In this document: positions 8,099 to 16,847 of the stretch, in pieces | Layout: each line of letters opens with the position of its first letter | Numbering within the stretch: the first letter of the stretch is position 1 | Source: Actinomyces bowdenii | Lineage (GTDB): Bacteria; Actinomycetota; Actinomycetes; Actinomycetales; Actinomycetaceae | Length of the DNA stretch: 64,000 nucleotides | Reading direction: 5' to 3' | NCBI RefSeq assembly: GCF_017592395.1 | Contig: NZ_JAGFOU010000001.1 | Location: 1 to 64,000 of the forward strand | Notes under the pieces: model-generated | Told to the model about the DNA's origin: nothing | Database searches by the model: none | What the model saw: the letters and a program-made list of their open reading frames with translations, nothing else | Position numbers and translations under genes: made by a program

Positions 8099-9073
8099 AT
8101 GGACGAGGACATGCTCTCGCGGATCCGCGGCTGCTATGGGGCAGTGCGGGTGCGTGATCTCAGCCCGGACCGCACCGAGCGCCGGCGCCTCGCCGGGCTC
8201 ATCGAGGAGGGGCTGCTCGACGCCCACCTCCACGGAGTCGTCTCCATCCCCGGCACCGAGACCGCAATCATCCTGGCCCGTATCCACGGGGGTGTCATGA
8301 CCTGCCAGAGCGCTGCGGAGTACTACGGGCTGCCGCTCCCGTCAGGGACGCACCACATCCACCTGTCAGTGCCGCCGGGCTGGCGCATGCCCATCATCGG
8401 GAACGAGGTCGTCCATATTGAGCGCTCCTTGCCGCCGCCCTCCCCCACAGAGTTCCCGGTGGCTCCCCTGGCCCGCGCGCTCTCTCGATACCTCAGGTGC
8501 TCCTCGGATGCGGCGGCGCCCATCATGGCCTGCGATGCGGCACTGCACGCCGAGCAGGTGTCCCTGCAGCAGGTAGCGGATCTGCTCCATGGTCCAGGAT
8601 CCGTCGAGGCCCGGCGCCGCCTGCGCCGCACCAGCAGCCGCTGCCGCTCACCGCTGGAGAGCCTGGCGCGCCTCCAGCTCGAGGACGCGGGCATGGCAGT
8701 GGAGGTCGGTGTGGACATGAGCGATATCGGAGAGGTCGACCTGGTCGTGGACGGGTCCCTGGTCATCGAGCTCGACGGGTACCAGTTCCACTCCGACCGC
8801 AGGCAGTTCGCCAGGGACAGGTGGCGCGACCGGGAGCTGATGAAGCGCGGGATACCGGTAGCGCGCTTCACCAGGGCGGATGTGCTCGCCGGGCGGGTCG
8901 CACGGGAGGTCCCGGCGCTGCTGCGCGGCTCCGCAGTGTCCGGATCCCTTACAAACACCCCCAGCATGCCACCGCAACCGCATGAGAGGCCCGCCATTCC
9001 AACGCTCATGAAGAGCCGATCGGGCAACGATCCGCCCTTTGTGAGGAATCCGGACACCACAGGGCCCAGATGA
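8099..9073 (+). CDS. AbiEi-like N-terminus with DUF559 (Vsr-type) nuclease-fold C-terminus
   Basis: A 324-aa protein. The N-terminal 170 residues have the look of the actinobacterial AbiEi/type IV antitoxin-like proteins: a small DNA-binding region, then GVMTCQSAAEYYGLPLP and a HHIHLSVP segment. From about residue 195 the DUF559 domain follows, with EVDLVVDGSLVIELDGYQFH, an RDRWRDRELMKRGIPVARF segment and a final beta strand; this is the PD-(D/E)XK very-short-patch-repair fold, with Asp and Glu in EVDLVV/IELDG as probable metal ligands. Such single genes are common in Actinomyces. Whether the protein cuts DNA or has only a regulatory role is not known. It converges on pckG, with a shared terminator between them. 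Confidence 0.75.
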   Translation: MDEDMLSRIRGCYGAVRVRDLSPDRTERRRLAGLIEEGLLDAHLHGVVSIPGTETAIILARIHGGVMTCQSAAEYYGLPLPSGTHHIHLSVPPGWRMPIIGNEVVHIERSLPPPSPTEFPVAPLARALSRYLRCSSDAAAPIMACDAALHAEQVSLQQVADLLHGPGSVEARRRLRRTSSRCRSPLESLARLQLEDAGMAVEVGVDMSDIGEVDLVVDGSLVIELDGYQFHSDRRQFARDRWRDRELMKRGIPVARFTRADVLAGRVAREVPALLRGSAVSGSLTNTPSMPPQPHERPAIPTLMKSRSGNDPPFVRNPDTTGPR

Positions 9074-9078
9074 TCCGC

Positions 9079-9110
9079 GGGGTCCCGACCGGCGAGCCGG
9101 TCGGGACCCC
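9079..9110. terminator. Bidirectional terminator hairpin between DUF559 gene and pckG
   Basis: A perfect 15-bp stem (9079-9093 with 9096-9110) and a 2-nt loop lie between two convergent genes. There is no long U tract, as is usual in very G+C-rich actinobacteria. Confidence 0.8.
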
Positions 9111-9146
9111 AGGATGCTCCGATGAGGAGCGCTCAGCCTCGGCTGC

Positions 9147-10991
9147 TCAGGCCTTGGCCGCGGCGATGCGCTCGCGGAACTTGGCCAGCTGCTCGGCGAT
9201 GGCGGCGGGCACCTTGTCGCCGAACTGCTTGAAGTACTCCTCGGTGTCCTCCATCTCGGCGGCCCAGGCCTCGGGGTCGATGTCGTACATCTTGGCCCAC
9301 TCGTCCTCGCCCAGCTCCAGGCCCTCCAGGTTGAAGTCCTCGAACTTGGGGTACAGGCCGGTCACGCCCTCGACGGCCTCGACCTCGCCGCCGGCGCGGC
9401 GCACGATCCAGTCCAGAACGCGGGAGTTGTCACCGAATCCGGGCCAGATGAACTTGCCGTCCTCGTCCTTGCGGAACCAGTTGACCTGGTAGACCTTGGG
9501 GAAGCTCTCGCCCAGCTCCTCCTGGAGCTTGAGCCAGTGGCCCCAGTAGTCGGCCATGTTGTAGCCGCAGAAGGGGAGCATGGCGAAGGGGTCGTGACGC
9601 AGCGCACCGACCTTGGCGTCCAGGGCGGCGGCGGTGACCTCGGAGGCCACGGAGGCGCCGATGAACACGCCGTGGGCGGGCTCGTACTGCTCGGCCACCA
9701 GCGGCACGTTGGTGGCGCGGCGGCCGCCGAAGAGGATCGCGTCGATCGGCACGCCCTCGGGGGCCTCCCAGTCCGGGCAGATGATCGGGCACTGCGAGGC
9801 CGGGGTGGTGAAGCGGGAGTTGGGGTGGGCCGCCTTCTTGCCCTCGGCGGCGTCAGCCGGGGTGTAGTCGTTGCCCTGCCAGTCGATGAGGTGCTCGGGC
9901 AGCTCGGCGTCGATGCCCTCCCACCACACGTCACCGTCGTCGGTCAGGGCGACGTTGGTGAAGATGGTGTTGGCCTTCATGGTCTCCATGGCCATGGGGT
10001 TGGTCTTGTAGGAGGTGCCGGGGGCCACGCCGAAGAAGCCGGCCTCGGGGTTGATGGCGCGCAGGCGCCCGTCCTCGCCCTGGCGCATCCAGGCGATGTC
10101 GTCGCCGACGGTCTCGACCTTGTAGCCGGGGATCGTGGGCTGGAGCATGGCCAGGTTGGTCTTGCCGCAGGCGCTGGGGAAGGCGGCGGTGACGTGGTAC
10201 TGCTTGCCGGACTTCTCGTCGGTCAGGCGCAGGATGAGCATGTGCTCGGCCATCCAGTCGTCGCGGCGCGCCATGGTCGAGGCGATGCGCAGGGCGTAGC
10301 ACTTCTTGCCCAGCAGGGCGTTGCCGCCGTAGCCCGAGCCGTAGGACCAGATCTCGTTGGTCTCGGGGAAGTGGGTGATGTACTTCTCGTCGTTGCAGGG
10401 CCAGGTGGTGTCCTCCTGGCCGGGGGCCAGGGGCGCGCCCACGGAGTGGACGGCCGGCACCCAGGGGCGGCCCTCGTTGATGAGGTCCATGGCGGGGGTG
10501 CCGATGCGGGCCATGATGCGCATGTTGACCACGACGTAGGGGGAGTCGGTGATCTCGATGCCGAGCTGGGAGATGGGGCCGCCCAGGGGGCCCATGGAGA
10601 AGGGGATGACGTACATCGTGCGCCCGGCGTAGGTGCCGTCGAACTTCTCGTGGAGGATCTTCTTCATCTCCGCCGGGTCGTACCAGTTGTTGGTCGGGCC
10701 GGCGTCCTCCTCCTTCTCCGAGCAGATGTAGGTGCGGGACTCCACACGGGCCACGTCACTGGGCAGGGAGCGGGCAAGGAAGGAGTTGGGGCGCTTGTCG
10801 GGGTTGAGGCGGGTGAACATGCCGGACTCGACCATCTCGGTGGTCAGGCGGTCCCACTCCTCCTGGGAACCGTCGCAGAAGTACACATCCTCGGGCTTGC
10901 CCAGCTCGGCGATGCGGGTGACGAAATCGATCACGTCCTGCGGCACGTTGGCTGGCGCGGCGGCGCGGATGTCCTGCTCAGACACAGTCAT
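9147..10991 (-). CDS. pckG: Phosphoenolpyruvate carboxykinase (GTP)
   Basis: The GTP-dependent enzyme interconverts oxaloacetate and PEP; in fermenting actinomycetes it often runs toward oxaloacetate and succinate. The 614-aa length fits the family. Recognisable segments are [13 protein letters not shown] (the P-loop with the reactive hyperactive cysteine), the metal-binding [23 protein letters not shown]-like [22 protein letters not shown], and [21 protein letters not shown] ribosome-binding site precedes the ATG. It stands alone, divergent from the first LppM-like gene with 249 bp between them, and ends at the hairpin shared with the DUF559 gene. Confidence 0.97.
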   Translation of the reverse strand: MTVSEQDIRAAAPANVPQDVIDFVTRIAELGKPEDVYFCDGSQEEWDRLTTEMVESGMFTRLNPDKRPNSFLARSLPSDVARVESRTYICSEKEEDAGPTNNWYDPAEMKKILHEKFDGTYAGRTMYVIPFSMGPLGGPISQLGIEITDSPYVVVNMRIMARIGTPAMDLINEGRPWVPAVHSVGAPLAPGQEDTTWPCNDEKYITHFPETNEIWSYGSGYGGNALLGKKCYALRIASTMARRDDWMAEHMLILRLTDEKSGKQYHVTAAFPSACGKTNLAMLQPTIPGYKVETVGDDIAWMRQGEDGRLRAINPEAGFFGVAPGTSYKTNPMAMETMKANTIFTNVALTDDGDVWWEGIDAELPEHLIDWQGNDYTPADAAEGKKAAHPNSRFTTPASQCPIICPDWEAPEGVPIDAILFGGRRATNVPLVAEQYEPAHGVFIGASVASEVTAAALDAKVGALRHDPFAMLPFCGYNMADYWGHWLKLQEELGESFPKVYQVNWFRKDEDGKFIWPGFGDNSRVLDWIVRRAGGEVEAVEGVTGLYPKFEDFNLEGLELGEDEWAKMYDIDPEAWAAEMEDTEEYFKQFGDKVPAAIAEQLAKFRERIAAAKA

Positions 10992-11227
10992 GAGTGTCCC
11001 TTCCTTGGGTTGGTATCGACATCATGGGGTCAGGTCCCATCCTTGCGCACGGGGCGGAAAAGGTCACATCCCCGAAGGTCCCAACCCAGCTGCCGAGACC
11101 GCCCGGAGCGCCGTGCTTTCGCCCACACCCACGGGCTGGCGGGGAGTTGGGCGGCGTTGAGCCGGCCCTGTCCGCCCTGAGAGAAGGCCCGCGGGCGCCG
11201 CTCCGGGCGGCCCGAGCGGCCTGCGTG

Positions 11228-11240
11228 TAGCGTGCTGGGC
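11228..11240 (+). promoter_or_regulatory. Leaderless -10 box of LppM-like gene 1
   Basis: TAGCGT is followed by seven nucleotides and the ATG at 11241. The box decides the start in favour of 11241 over the GTG three codons upstream, which would lie inside the start region. Confidence 0.6.
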
Positions 11241-11954
11241 ATGCTCCGCAGCGCCCGCCTGACTCGCCTGCCCCGCCTCGGCCTGCGCGCAGGGCTGGTG
11301 GCCCCGGCCTGCCTGGCGCTGGCCGGGTGCACGGCGACGATGGACATGACCATCTCGGCCCAGGGCACCTACGACGTCATCCTGGAGATGCGGGACACCA
11401 CGGGCTCCACCTTCGGGCCCTCCCCCGACTGCTCGGCCTACGAGGACCCCACCGCCATGAGCATCCCCGAGGGCACCTCGGTGACCACCGAGGTCCTCAC
11501 CGGCGAGGAGGGCAACGGCTGCCTGGTGACCATCACCGGTGTCGAGATCCCCGAGACCTCGCAGGCCGCCGAGGGCACCATGGTGGTGCGCGACGGCGAC
11601 CTCTACACCGTCACGATCCCCGCCTTCGGGCCGGACGCCTCCCAGGGCGCCGCCCAGGGCCAGGACGGCTCCTTCAACTCCGTGGTCAGGGCCCGTGCCT
11701 CGATAGCATTCCCCGGTGCCGTCACCCGGGCCGACGACGGCGGCCGGATCAATGGCAGGACCGTGACCTGGGAGGACGCCGACGTCCTGGTCGAGGGGGT
11801 GAGCGCCTCGGGCTACGCCCAGGACGCGCGCGGCGTGCCGTGGTGGAAGCGCGCCGGCGGCTGGCTGACGGCCGCCCTGGTCATGGCGGGCGCCGGCGCG
11901 GGGGTGGCGGCGGTGCGCCGGCGGCGCGCCCCTGGGCGCCGCCGGCGCCGGTGA
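11241..11954 (+). CDS. LppM-like lipoprotein 1
   Basis: A 237-aa predicted lipoprotein: basic N-terminus, hydrophobic segment and lipobox LALAGC around residue 30, an extracellular domain of about 150 residues, and a C-terminal membrane anchor (WLTAALVMAGAGAGVAAV) ended by an arginine-rich tail. The domain matches the LppM type: an opening TMDMTISAQGTYDVILEM strand, two conserved cysteines (PDCSAY and NGCLVT) that may form a disulfide, and an IAFPGAVTRADDGG segment corresponding to the VTFPGEV motif of the next three genes. LppM of Mycobacterium affects phagosome maturation; a role at the surface is inferred only. It is the shortest and most divergent of four tandem paralogues. Confidence 0.8.
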   Translation: MLRSARLTRLPRLGLRAGLVAPACLALAGCTATMDMTISAQGTYDVILEMRDTTGSTFGPSPDCSAYEDPTAMSIPEGTSVTTEVLTGEEGNGCLVTITGVEIPETSQAAEGTMVVRDGDLYTVTIPAFGPDASQGAAQGQDGSFNSVVRARASIAFPGAVTRADDGGRINGRTVTWEDADVLVEGVSASGYAQDARGVPWWKRAGGWLTAALVMAGAGAGVAAVRRRRAPGRRRRR

Positions 11955-12040
11955 TGCCCCGGCCCCGCATCCGTCCCAGTGCCGGGGGCACCCCCGGGGC
12001 CACGGCGATCCGCCGTCCTGGACCTGTGATCCACTCGCTT

Positions 12041-12052
12041 TAGACTCGTGGT
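12041..12052 (+). promoter_or_regulatory. Leaderless -10 box of LppM-like gene 2
   Basis: TAGACT followed by six nucleotides and the ATG at 12053. No Shine-Dalgarno sequence is present. Confidence 0.65.
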
Positions 12053-13075
12053 ATGAGGATCCACCGCTCGGCTCAGCGCATGCACGACCGGCCCGCATGG
12101 AGGCGCCCACTGACCTGGGCGGCAGCGGTGCTCGCACTCGTCCTGCTGCCCGCCTGCGGGGCGGAGTACGACGTCGTCATCCACGACGACGACACGGTGG
12201 ACCTGACCTACACGCTCTGGGACTCCTCCGGCCTGGAGATCATCACGGAGGAGACCTGCACCCAGGAGGCGATGTCCTCCTACTCCACGCCCCTGCCCCC
12301 GGGCGCCCGGGCCACCTACACCTACACCACCCACGGCGAGGATCCCGCCTGTCAGATCAGCGGCTCGGCCATCCCCCTGTCCGAGCTGGATGGCCAGAGC
12401 GGGGCCTGGAGCGTGACCCATGAGGAGCGCGAGTACGTGTTCTCCCTGTCCCCCTCGGCACTGTCCCAGGCGGGGGGCGTCGAGGCGGCCGCGGGCATGA
12501 CGGCGACCGTCTCCGTGACCTTCCCCGGCGAGGTGAGCTCCGCCAACGGGGAGATCGACGGCAGCACCGTGACCTGGCGGGAGGTGACCAGCTCCTCGGA
12601 GAGGCTTGAGGCCCGGGGGAACGACGGCTCCGGCTTCCCCGTCGTTCCGACCCTCGTCGTCATCCTCCTCGTGATCGCCATGATCGTGCTCACGGCGGTC
12701 AGCGTCATGGCCAGCCGTCGTCGCAAGCGGGCCGAGCGCGCCGCTCTCCAGGGCTTCCTGCAGGATCCTCCGACCGCACCGGGGCCCGCCCCGGCCCTCC
12801 CGCAGGGCCAGCACCAGCCGGCGCAGTCCCCGCCCGCCGTCCCCGGGCACAGCCCCGCCCCGCCGGGCCAGGCCGGGGCCACGATCGGCCCCGCGCAGGC
12901 CGCGCTCGACGAGCCCTACCCCCAGTCCCCCACTCCCGGGTACATGCTCCCGACCGCCCCCTACCAGGAGTCCCCGCCCGGGCAGGCGGGCACCTCGCCG
13001 CAGCCCCCGCACCCCTACAACGACCCCCGCAACGCGACATACCGCCCGCCAGACATCCCCACCGTGGATCGATAG
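12053..13075 (+). CDS. LppM-like lipoprotein 2 with proline-rich tail
   Basis: A 340-aa protein with a signal peptide ending in a lipobox (LLPACG near residue 37), an LppM-type domain to about residue 190, a transmembrane segment (VVPTLVVILLVIAMIVLTAVSV) and a cytoplasmic Pro/Gln/Ala-rich tail of about 115 residues ending NATYRPPDIPTVDR. The domain shows EYDVVIHDDDTVDLTYTLWD, the cysteine pair in EETCTQE and DPACQIS, and VTFPGEVSSANGEIDG. The arrangement domain, membrane anchor, disordered inner tail is shared with the next two genes. The tail suggests a protein-protein contact inside the cell, for example with cell-wall or signalling proteins, but nothing in the sequence identifies a partner. 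Confidence 0.8.
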   Translation: MRIHRSAQRMHDRPAWRRPLTWAAAVLALVLLPACGAEYDVVIHDDDTVDLTYTLWDSSGLEIITEETCTQEAMSSYSTPLPPGARATYTYTTHGEDPACQISGSAIPLSELDGQSGAWSVTHEEREYVFSLSPSALSQAGGVEAAAGMTATVSVTFPGEVSSANGEIDGSTVTWREVTSSSERLEARGNDGSGFPVVPTLVVILLVIAMIVLTAVSVMASRRRKRAERAALQGFLQDPPTAPGPAPALPQGQHQPAQSPPAVPGHSPAPPGQAGATIGPAQAALDEPYPQSPTPGYMLPTAPYQESPPGQAGTSPQPPHPYNDPRNATYRPPDIPTVDR

Positions 13076-13173
13076 CGCATCAGAGGGCATCGAGGGGCCT
13101 GAGCAGGGTCGGGCGCGGGGCCCGGGGAGCACGCACCATAGGCAGGACCTTCCCAGCGAGCGCTCCCTGCCGT

Positions 13174-13185
13174 TACGGTGAGGGC
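13174..13185 (+). promoter_or_regulatory. Leaderless -10 box of LppM-like gene 3
   Basis: TACGGT followed by six nucleotides and the ATG at 13186. The identical box precedes LppM-like gene 4. Confidence 0.65.
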
Positions 13186-13938
13186 ATGACTCTCATCTCC
13201 CCGATGCGCGGTATCCGGCCCCTCATCGCCGCGCTCCTGCTCCTGATCGCCTCCACCCTGGCCGCCGCGCCGGCCCATGCAGACTCGGATCTTGGCATTG
13301 ATTACGAGGTCTCCGTCGATGTCACCATCAGATCGGACGACACCTATCACACCAAGCTCACTATTATCGACCGTTCCGAGACGGCGATCTTCACCGAGGA
13401 GAACTGCACGACCGCCCAGGAGTCCTCCGGAAGCATCGGGATCGTGCCCGATAACGCCACGGCCACCTTCACCGAGGAGGATGGCAAGCGCACCTGCGTC
13501 ATCGAGGGCAGCGAGCCGGTCTCGGACAGCGAGGGAACGATCACCCACGAGGGCGACGAGTACGTCGTGGACATGAGCTCCGCCTCGGGCGACACCGGCA
13601 GTATTGAGATCGCCTACTCGGTGACCTTCCCCGGCGAGGTCACCGAGGCCGCCGGCGGCGAGGTGGAGGGCAACACCGTGTCCTTCGACAAGCTCCAGCA
13701 GCAGGTGGTGCGTGGCAAGGACTCCGCCGGCCTGCCATGGATGTGGATCCTCATCGGCCTGCTCATCGTGGCCGCGGTGGTCGGCGCAATCGTGGCCATC
13801 GTGCTCAAGGGCAAGAAGAAGCAGACTCAGCAGGCCCAGCTCGCCCAGCCCTACGCGGCGCCCGGCCAGCCCGGTGAGCAGTACCCCCAGCAGCCCGGTG
13901 GGCAGTACCCGCCCCAGGGCCAGTACCCCCAGCAGTGA
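13186..13938 (+). CDS. LppM-like membrane-anchored protein 3
   Basis: A 250-aa protein with a signal peptide (LLLIASTLAAAPAHA) that lacks a lipobox cysteine, so it is probably cleaved by signal peptidase I. The domain has DVTIRSDDTYHTKLTIIDRS, the cysteine pair ENCTTA and KRTCVIEGSE, a THEGDEYVVDMSS stretch and VTFPGEVTEAAGGEVEG. A transmembrane segment (MWILIGLLIVAAVVGAIVAIVL) and a short tail of QYPQQPGGQYPPQ-type repeats follow. It is closely similar to gene 4 (shared SEPVS/SEPIS, ITHE, VVRGKDS/VVRGQDS), so these two are the most recent duplicates. It ends at a strong hairpin terminator. Confidence 0.8.
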   Translation: MTLISPMRGIRPLIAALLLLIASTLAAAPAHADSDLGIDYEVSVDVTIRSDDTYHTKLTIIDRSETAIFTEENCTTAQESSGSIGIVPDNATATFTEEDGKRTCVIEGSEPVSDSEGTITHEGDEYVVDMSSASGDTGSIEIAYSVTFPGEVTEAAGGEVEGNTVSFDKLQQQVVRGKDSAGLPWMWILIGLLIVAAVVGAIVAIVLKGKKKQTQQAQLAQPYAAPGQPGEQYPQQPGGQYPPQGQYPQQ

Positions 13939-13964
13939 GCTGATCCCGCCATCGGCCCCGTCAT

Positions 13965-14004
13965 CCTCGGGCCCCGACCAGTGCCGGCTGGTCGGGGCCC
14001 GAGG
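13965..14004 (+). terminator. Hairpin terminator after LppM-like gene 3
   Basis: A perfect 17-bp stem (13965-13981 with 13988-14004) and a 6-nt loop. It separates gene 3 from gene 4 and shows that the paralogues are independent transcription units. Confidence 0.8.
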
Positions 14005-14054
14005 CCTTCCCCCCCCCTCGGAGGCGGTCCGGAGTGCGGCTGGACCCCGCTGAG

Positions 14055-14090
14055 TTCACAGGGAGATCACGCTGCGACTACGGTGGCCCC
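14055..14090 (+). promoter_or_regulatory. Promoter of LppM-like gene 4 with -35 and leaderless -10
   Basis: TTCACA at 14055-14060 and TACGGT at 14079-14084 are separated by 18 bp, and six nucleotides then lead to the ATG at 14091. This is the clearest full sigma-A-type promoter of the four and fixes the start at 14091. Confidence 0.65.
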
Positions 14091-15104
14091 ATGAATCCCG
14101 CCTCCTCCGCGCGCCGCACCCACCGTGCGCTGCGCGCACTCGCGCTGTCCCTTCCCCTGGGCCTGTCCCTCGTGCTGGCGCTGGCCCTGCCCTCGCCCGT
14201 CGGGCACGCACTGGCCGCCAGCGGCAGCGCCCAGGACGACTACGACATCTCCTTCGATATCACGATCAGCCCCGACGACACCTACTCCCTGAAGATGGTG
14301 CTCGTCGACCGTTCGACCACGCCTCGGATCACGCAGGAGCAGTGCACCATCGAGTCCTTCTCATCGGGCGGCACGGGGCTCAGTGACGGCACGGCCGAGT
14401 TCATCGAGAAGGACGGCGTGCGCACCTGCACTGTCACGGGCTCGGAGCCGATCTCCCAGACCAAGGGCCTCATCACCCACGAGGATGACGAGTACGTCGT
14501 GGACACCGGGGACTTCGCCGGCTCCGATGAGGTGAGGATGAGCCTGACCGTCACCTTCCCCGGGGAGGTCACCGAGTCCGATGGCGGGACGGTCAGGGGC
14601 ACCTCGGTCTCCTTCGACTCCATCGGCGGCCATGTCGTGCGCGGCCAGGACTCCCCCTCGGGCCTTCCCTGGCTGTGGATCATCCTCGGGGTGGTCGGCG
14701 TGCTGGCGACCGTCGGCGTCGTCCTGGCCGTCATCCTGCTCGGCCGGAGGAGGTCGGGCGCCACTGCCGGGGCCTCGCCGAGCGCCGCCCACCAGTCCGG
14801 GCCGGAGGCATTGCCCGCCCCGGGTGCCCCGCAGGCCGCTGGACCGTTCCCAGCCGATCCCCAGGCCCCCCAGACCCAGGCCGCCGGAGCAGTGCCGCCC
14901 GCCGGCCCGCCCCAGGCCGGGCTCGCCCCACAGCCCCAGCAGCCGCCCGAGGCCTGGCAGCAGCCCCCCGGCCAGGCGCCGGTGGCGCAGGTGCCCCAGC
15001 AGCCATGGCCAGCCGCCCCCCAGGCTCCCGGCAGTGCCGCGGCGCCCCAGCCCCAGCCCCAGCCCTGGCAGCAGCCGGAGGATCCCTCCCGCTTCCAGCA
15101 GTAG
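14091..15104 (+). CDS. LppM-like membrane-anchored protein 4 with long Pro/Gln tail
   Basis: A 337-aa protein: signal peptide (ALSLPLGLSLVLALALPSPVGHALA), LppM-type domain (DISFDITISPDDTYSLKMVL, cysteines in EQCTIE and VRTCTV, VTFPGEVTESDGG), a transmembrane segment (LWIILGVVGVLATVGVVLAVIL) and an inner tail of about 130 residues made almost only of Pro, Gln and Ala. No lipobox is present. The start is set by the -10 box six nucleotides before the ATG. It is followed by a nested palindrome and then by purA in the opposite direction. Function is unknown; the four genes together look like a locally expanded surface-protein family. Confidence 0.8.
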   Translation: MNPASSARRTHRALRALALSLPLGLSLVLALALPSPVGHALAASGSAQDDYDISFDITISPDDTYSLKMVLVDRSTTPRITQEQCTIESFSSGGTGLSDGTAEFIEKDGVRTCTVTGSEPISQTKGLITHEDDEYVVDTGDFAGSDEVRMSLTVTFPGEVTESDGGTVRGTSVSFDSIGGHVVRGQDSPSGLPWLWIILGVVGVLATVGVVLAVILLGRRRSGATAGASPSAAHQSGPEALPAPGAPQAAGPFPADPQAPQTQAAGAVPPAGPPQAGLAPQPQQPPEAWQQPPGQAPVAQVPQQPWPAAPQAPGSAAAPQPQPQPWQQPEDPSRFQQ

Positions 15105-15138
15105 GGTCGGCGCCCGAGGGCCTGGCAGCGCCGTCGCA

Positions 15139-15204
15139 GAATGCGAGTGCGGGGTGCAGAATGCGAGTACCCCGCACTCGCTTTCTGCACCCCGCACTCG
15201 CATA
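15139..15204. repeat. Nested intergenic palindrome, 21-bp perfect arms
   Basis: Positions 15141-15161 and 15183-15203 are perfect reverse complements around a 21-nt centre that itself contains a shorter palindrome (GCGAGT...ACTCGC). AGAATGCGAGT occurs twice as a direct repeat on the left and ACCCCGCACTCGC twice on the right. It lies between convergent genes and may serve as a bidirectional terminator, but it is much more elaborate than the simple hairpins elsewhere. Confidence 0.85.
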
Positions 15205-15265
15205 TCGGGCCCGGCGCCCGCTGCGCCCCAGCAGGGGAGAGGCCCCCGGCCGGGGCGCCCCGGAT

Positions 15266-16549
15266 CTAGATGAGCCGGTGGCGCGAGATCGTGGCCTCGC
15301 GGCCCGGCCCCACACCGATGGCGGAGATGCGGCAGCGGGCAAGCTCCTCGATGCGCAGCACGTAGTCCTGGGCGGCCTGGGGCAGGTCGGAGAAGTCGCG
15401 CACCTCGGTGATGTCCTGGCTCCAGCCGGGCAGCTCCTCGTAGACCGGAACCGCGTGGTGGAAGTCGGACTGGGTCAGGGGCATCTCCTCCATGCGCTCG
15501 CCCTCGACGTCGTAGGCGACGCACACGGGGATCGTCTCGTGCCCGGTGAGGACGTCCAGCTTGGTCATCACCAGGTCGGTCAGGCCGTTGACCCGAGTGG
15601 CGTAGCGGGTGACGACGGCGTCATGCCAGCCGCAGCGCCGGGGGCGGCCCGTGGTGACCCCGAACTCCCCGCCCTCGGTGCGCAGGCGCTCACCGACGTC
15701 GTCGTGCAACTCGGTGGGGAAGGGGCCCTCGCCCACGCGTGTGGTGTAGGCCTTGACCACGCCCACCACGGAGTCGATGCGGGTGGGGCCCACTCCGGTG
15801 CCGGTGCAGGCGCCGCCGGCGGTAGGGCTGGAGGAGGTGACGAAGGGGTAGGTGCCGTGGTCGATGTCGAGCATGGTGGCCTGGCCGGCCTCGAAGAGCA
15901 CGGTCCTGCCGGCGTCGAGGGCGTCGTTGAGGACCACGGAGCAGTCGATGACCATGGGCCGCACGCGCTCGGCGTAGGACAGCAGCTCATCGGCCACGGA
16001 GTCGGGATCGATGGAGGGGCGGTTGAAGACCTTGAGGAAGAGGCTGTTCTTCTGGTCCAGGGCGGAGTGGACCTTCTGGCGCAGGATGGACTCGTCGAAC
16101 AGGTCCTGGATGCGCAGGCCCACGCGGTTCATCTTGTCCGCGTAGGTGGGGCCGATGCCGCGCCCGGTGGTGCCCAGCTGGCGGGCGCCCAGGAAGCGCT
16201 CGATGGTGCGGTCCAGGACGCGGTTGTAGGAGGGGATGATATGGGCATTGGCGCTGATGAGCAGGCCGGAGGCGTCCTTGCCGCGCGACTCGATCTCGGC
16301 GATCTCACTGAAGAGGACCTCCAGGTCCACCACCACGCCGTTGCCGATGACGGGGGTGACCCCGGGGGTCAGGACGCCTGCGGGCAGGAGGTGGAAGGCG
16401 AAGCTCTCCCCGTCGATGACAACGGTGTGGCCGGCGTTGTTGCCACCGTTGAACTTCACGACGTAGTCCACGTCCTGGCCGAGCTGGTCGGTGGCCTTGC
16501 CCTTCCCCTCATCCCCCCACTGGGTGCCGACGACGACAACAGCTGGCAT
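15266..16549 (-). CDS. purA: Adenylosuccinate synthetase
   Basis: PurA converts IMP, aspartate and GTP to adenylosuccinate, the first committed step to AMP. The 427-aa product is of normal length. The N-terminal [19 protein letters not shown] is the GDEGKGK GTP-binding loop; [16 protein letters not shown], and [11 protein letters not shown] follow, and the C-terminal [10 protein letters not shown] closes the protein. The ATG at 16549 is preceded by a GGGGAGAG ribosome-binding site, and a 40-codon upstream extension in the same frame has no family similarity. It converges on the LppM-like gene 4 with the nested palindrome between them. Confidence 0.97.
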   Translation of the reverse strand: MPAVVVVGTQWGDEGKGKATDQLGQDVDYVVKFNGGNNAGHTVVIDGESFAFHLLPAGVLTPGVTPVIGNGVVVDLEVLFSEIAEIESRGKDASGLLISANAHIIPSYNRVLDRTIERFLGARQLGTTGRGIGPTYADKMNRVGLRIQDLFDESILRQKVHSALDQKNSLFLKVFNRPSIDPDSVADELLSYAERVRPMVIDCSVVLNDALDAGRTVLFEAGQATMLDIDHGTYPFVTSSSPTAGGACTGTGVGPTRIDSVVGVVKAYTTRVGEGPFPTELHDDVGERLRTEGGEFGVTTGRPRRCGWHDAVVTRYATRVNGLTDLVMTKLDVLTGHETIPVCVAYDVEGERMEEMPLTQSDFHHAVPVYEELPGWSQDITEVRDFSDLPQAAQDYVLRIEELARCRISAIGVGPGREATISRHRLI

Positions 16550-16721
16550 GGGTCTCTCCCCTGTTTTCTGGTGGCGGCGTGGCGGAGCGCACGCCACGGG
16601 CCAGCCTACCGCGGACGAGCCCGGCCCCGGGACTGGGAGAGCCCGGGGCCGGGGCCGCGCGAGCACCAACAGCCCGGCACGCTGTGGGCTCCGCAGGTGA
16701 TGGCCCCCTCCCGCAACGCCA

Positions 16722-16753
16722 CTGGTCCCGGCACCACGGGGTGCCGGGACCAG
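16722..16753 (-). terminator. Hairpin terminator after fba
   Basis: A perfect 14-bp stem (16722-16735 with 16740-16753) with a 4-nt loop, about 95 nt downstream of the fba stop in the fba transcript direction. The remaining bases between purA and fba show no gene. Confidence 0.75.
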
Positions 16754-16847
16754 CAGGCAGGATCCGGGACCCGAGCGTCGGCGGCAGGCGGGGACGGCAC
16801 GGCGGCCGCGCCCCGCCGTCGTCGACCGCGGTCTCGGGCCGGCGGGA

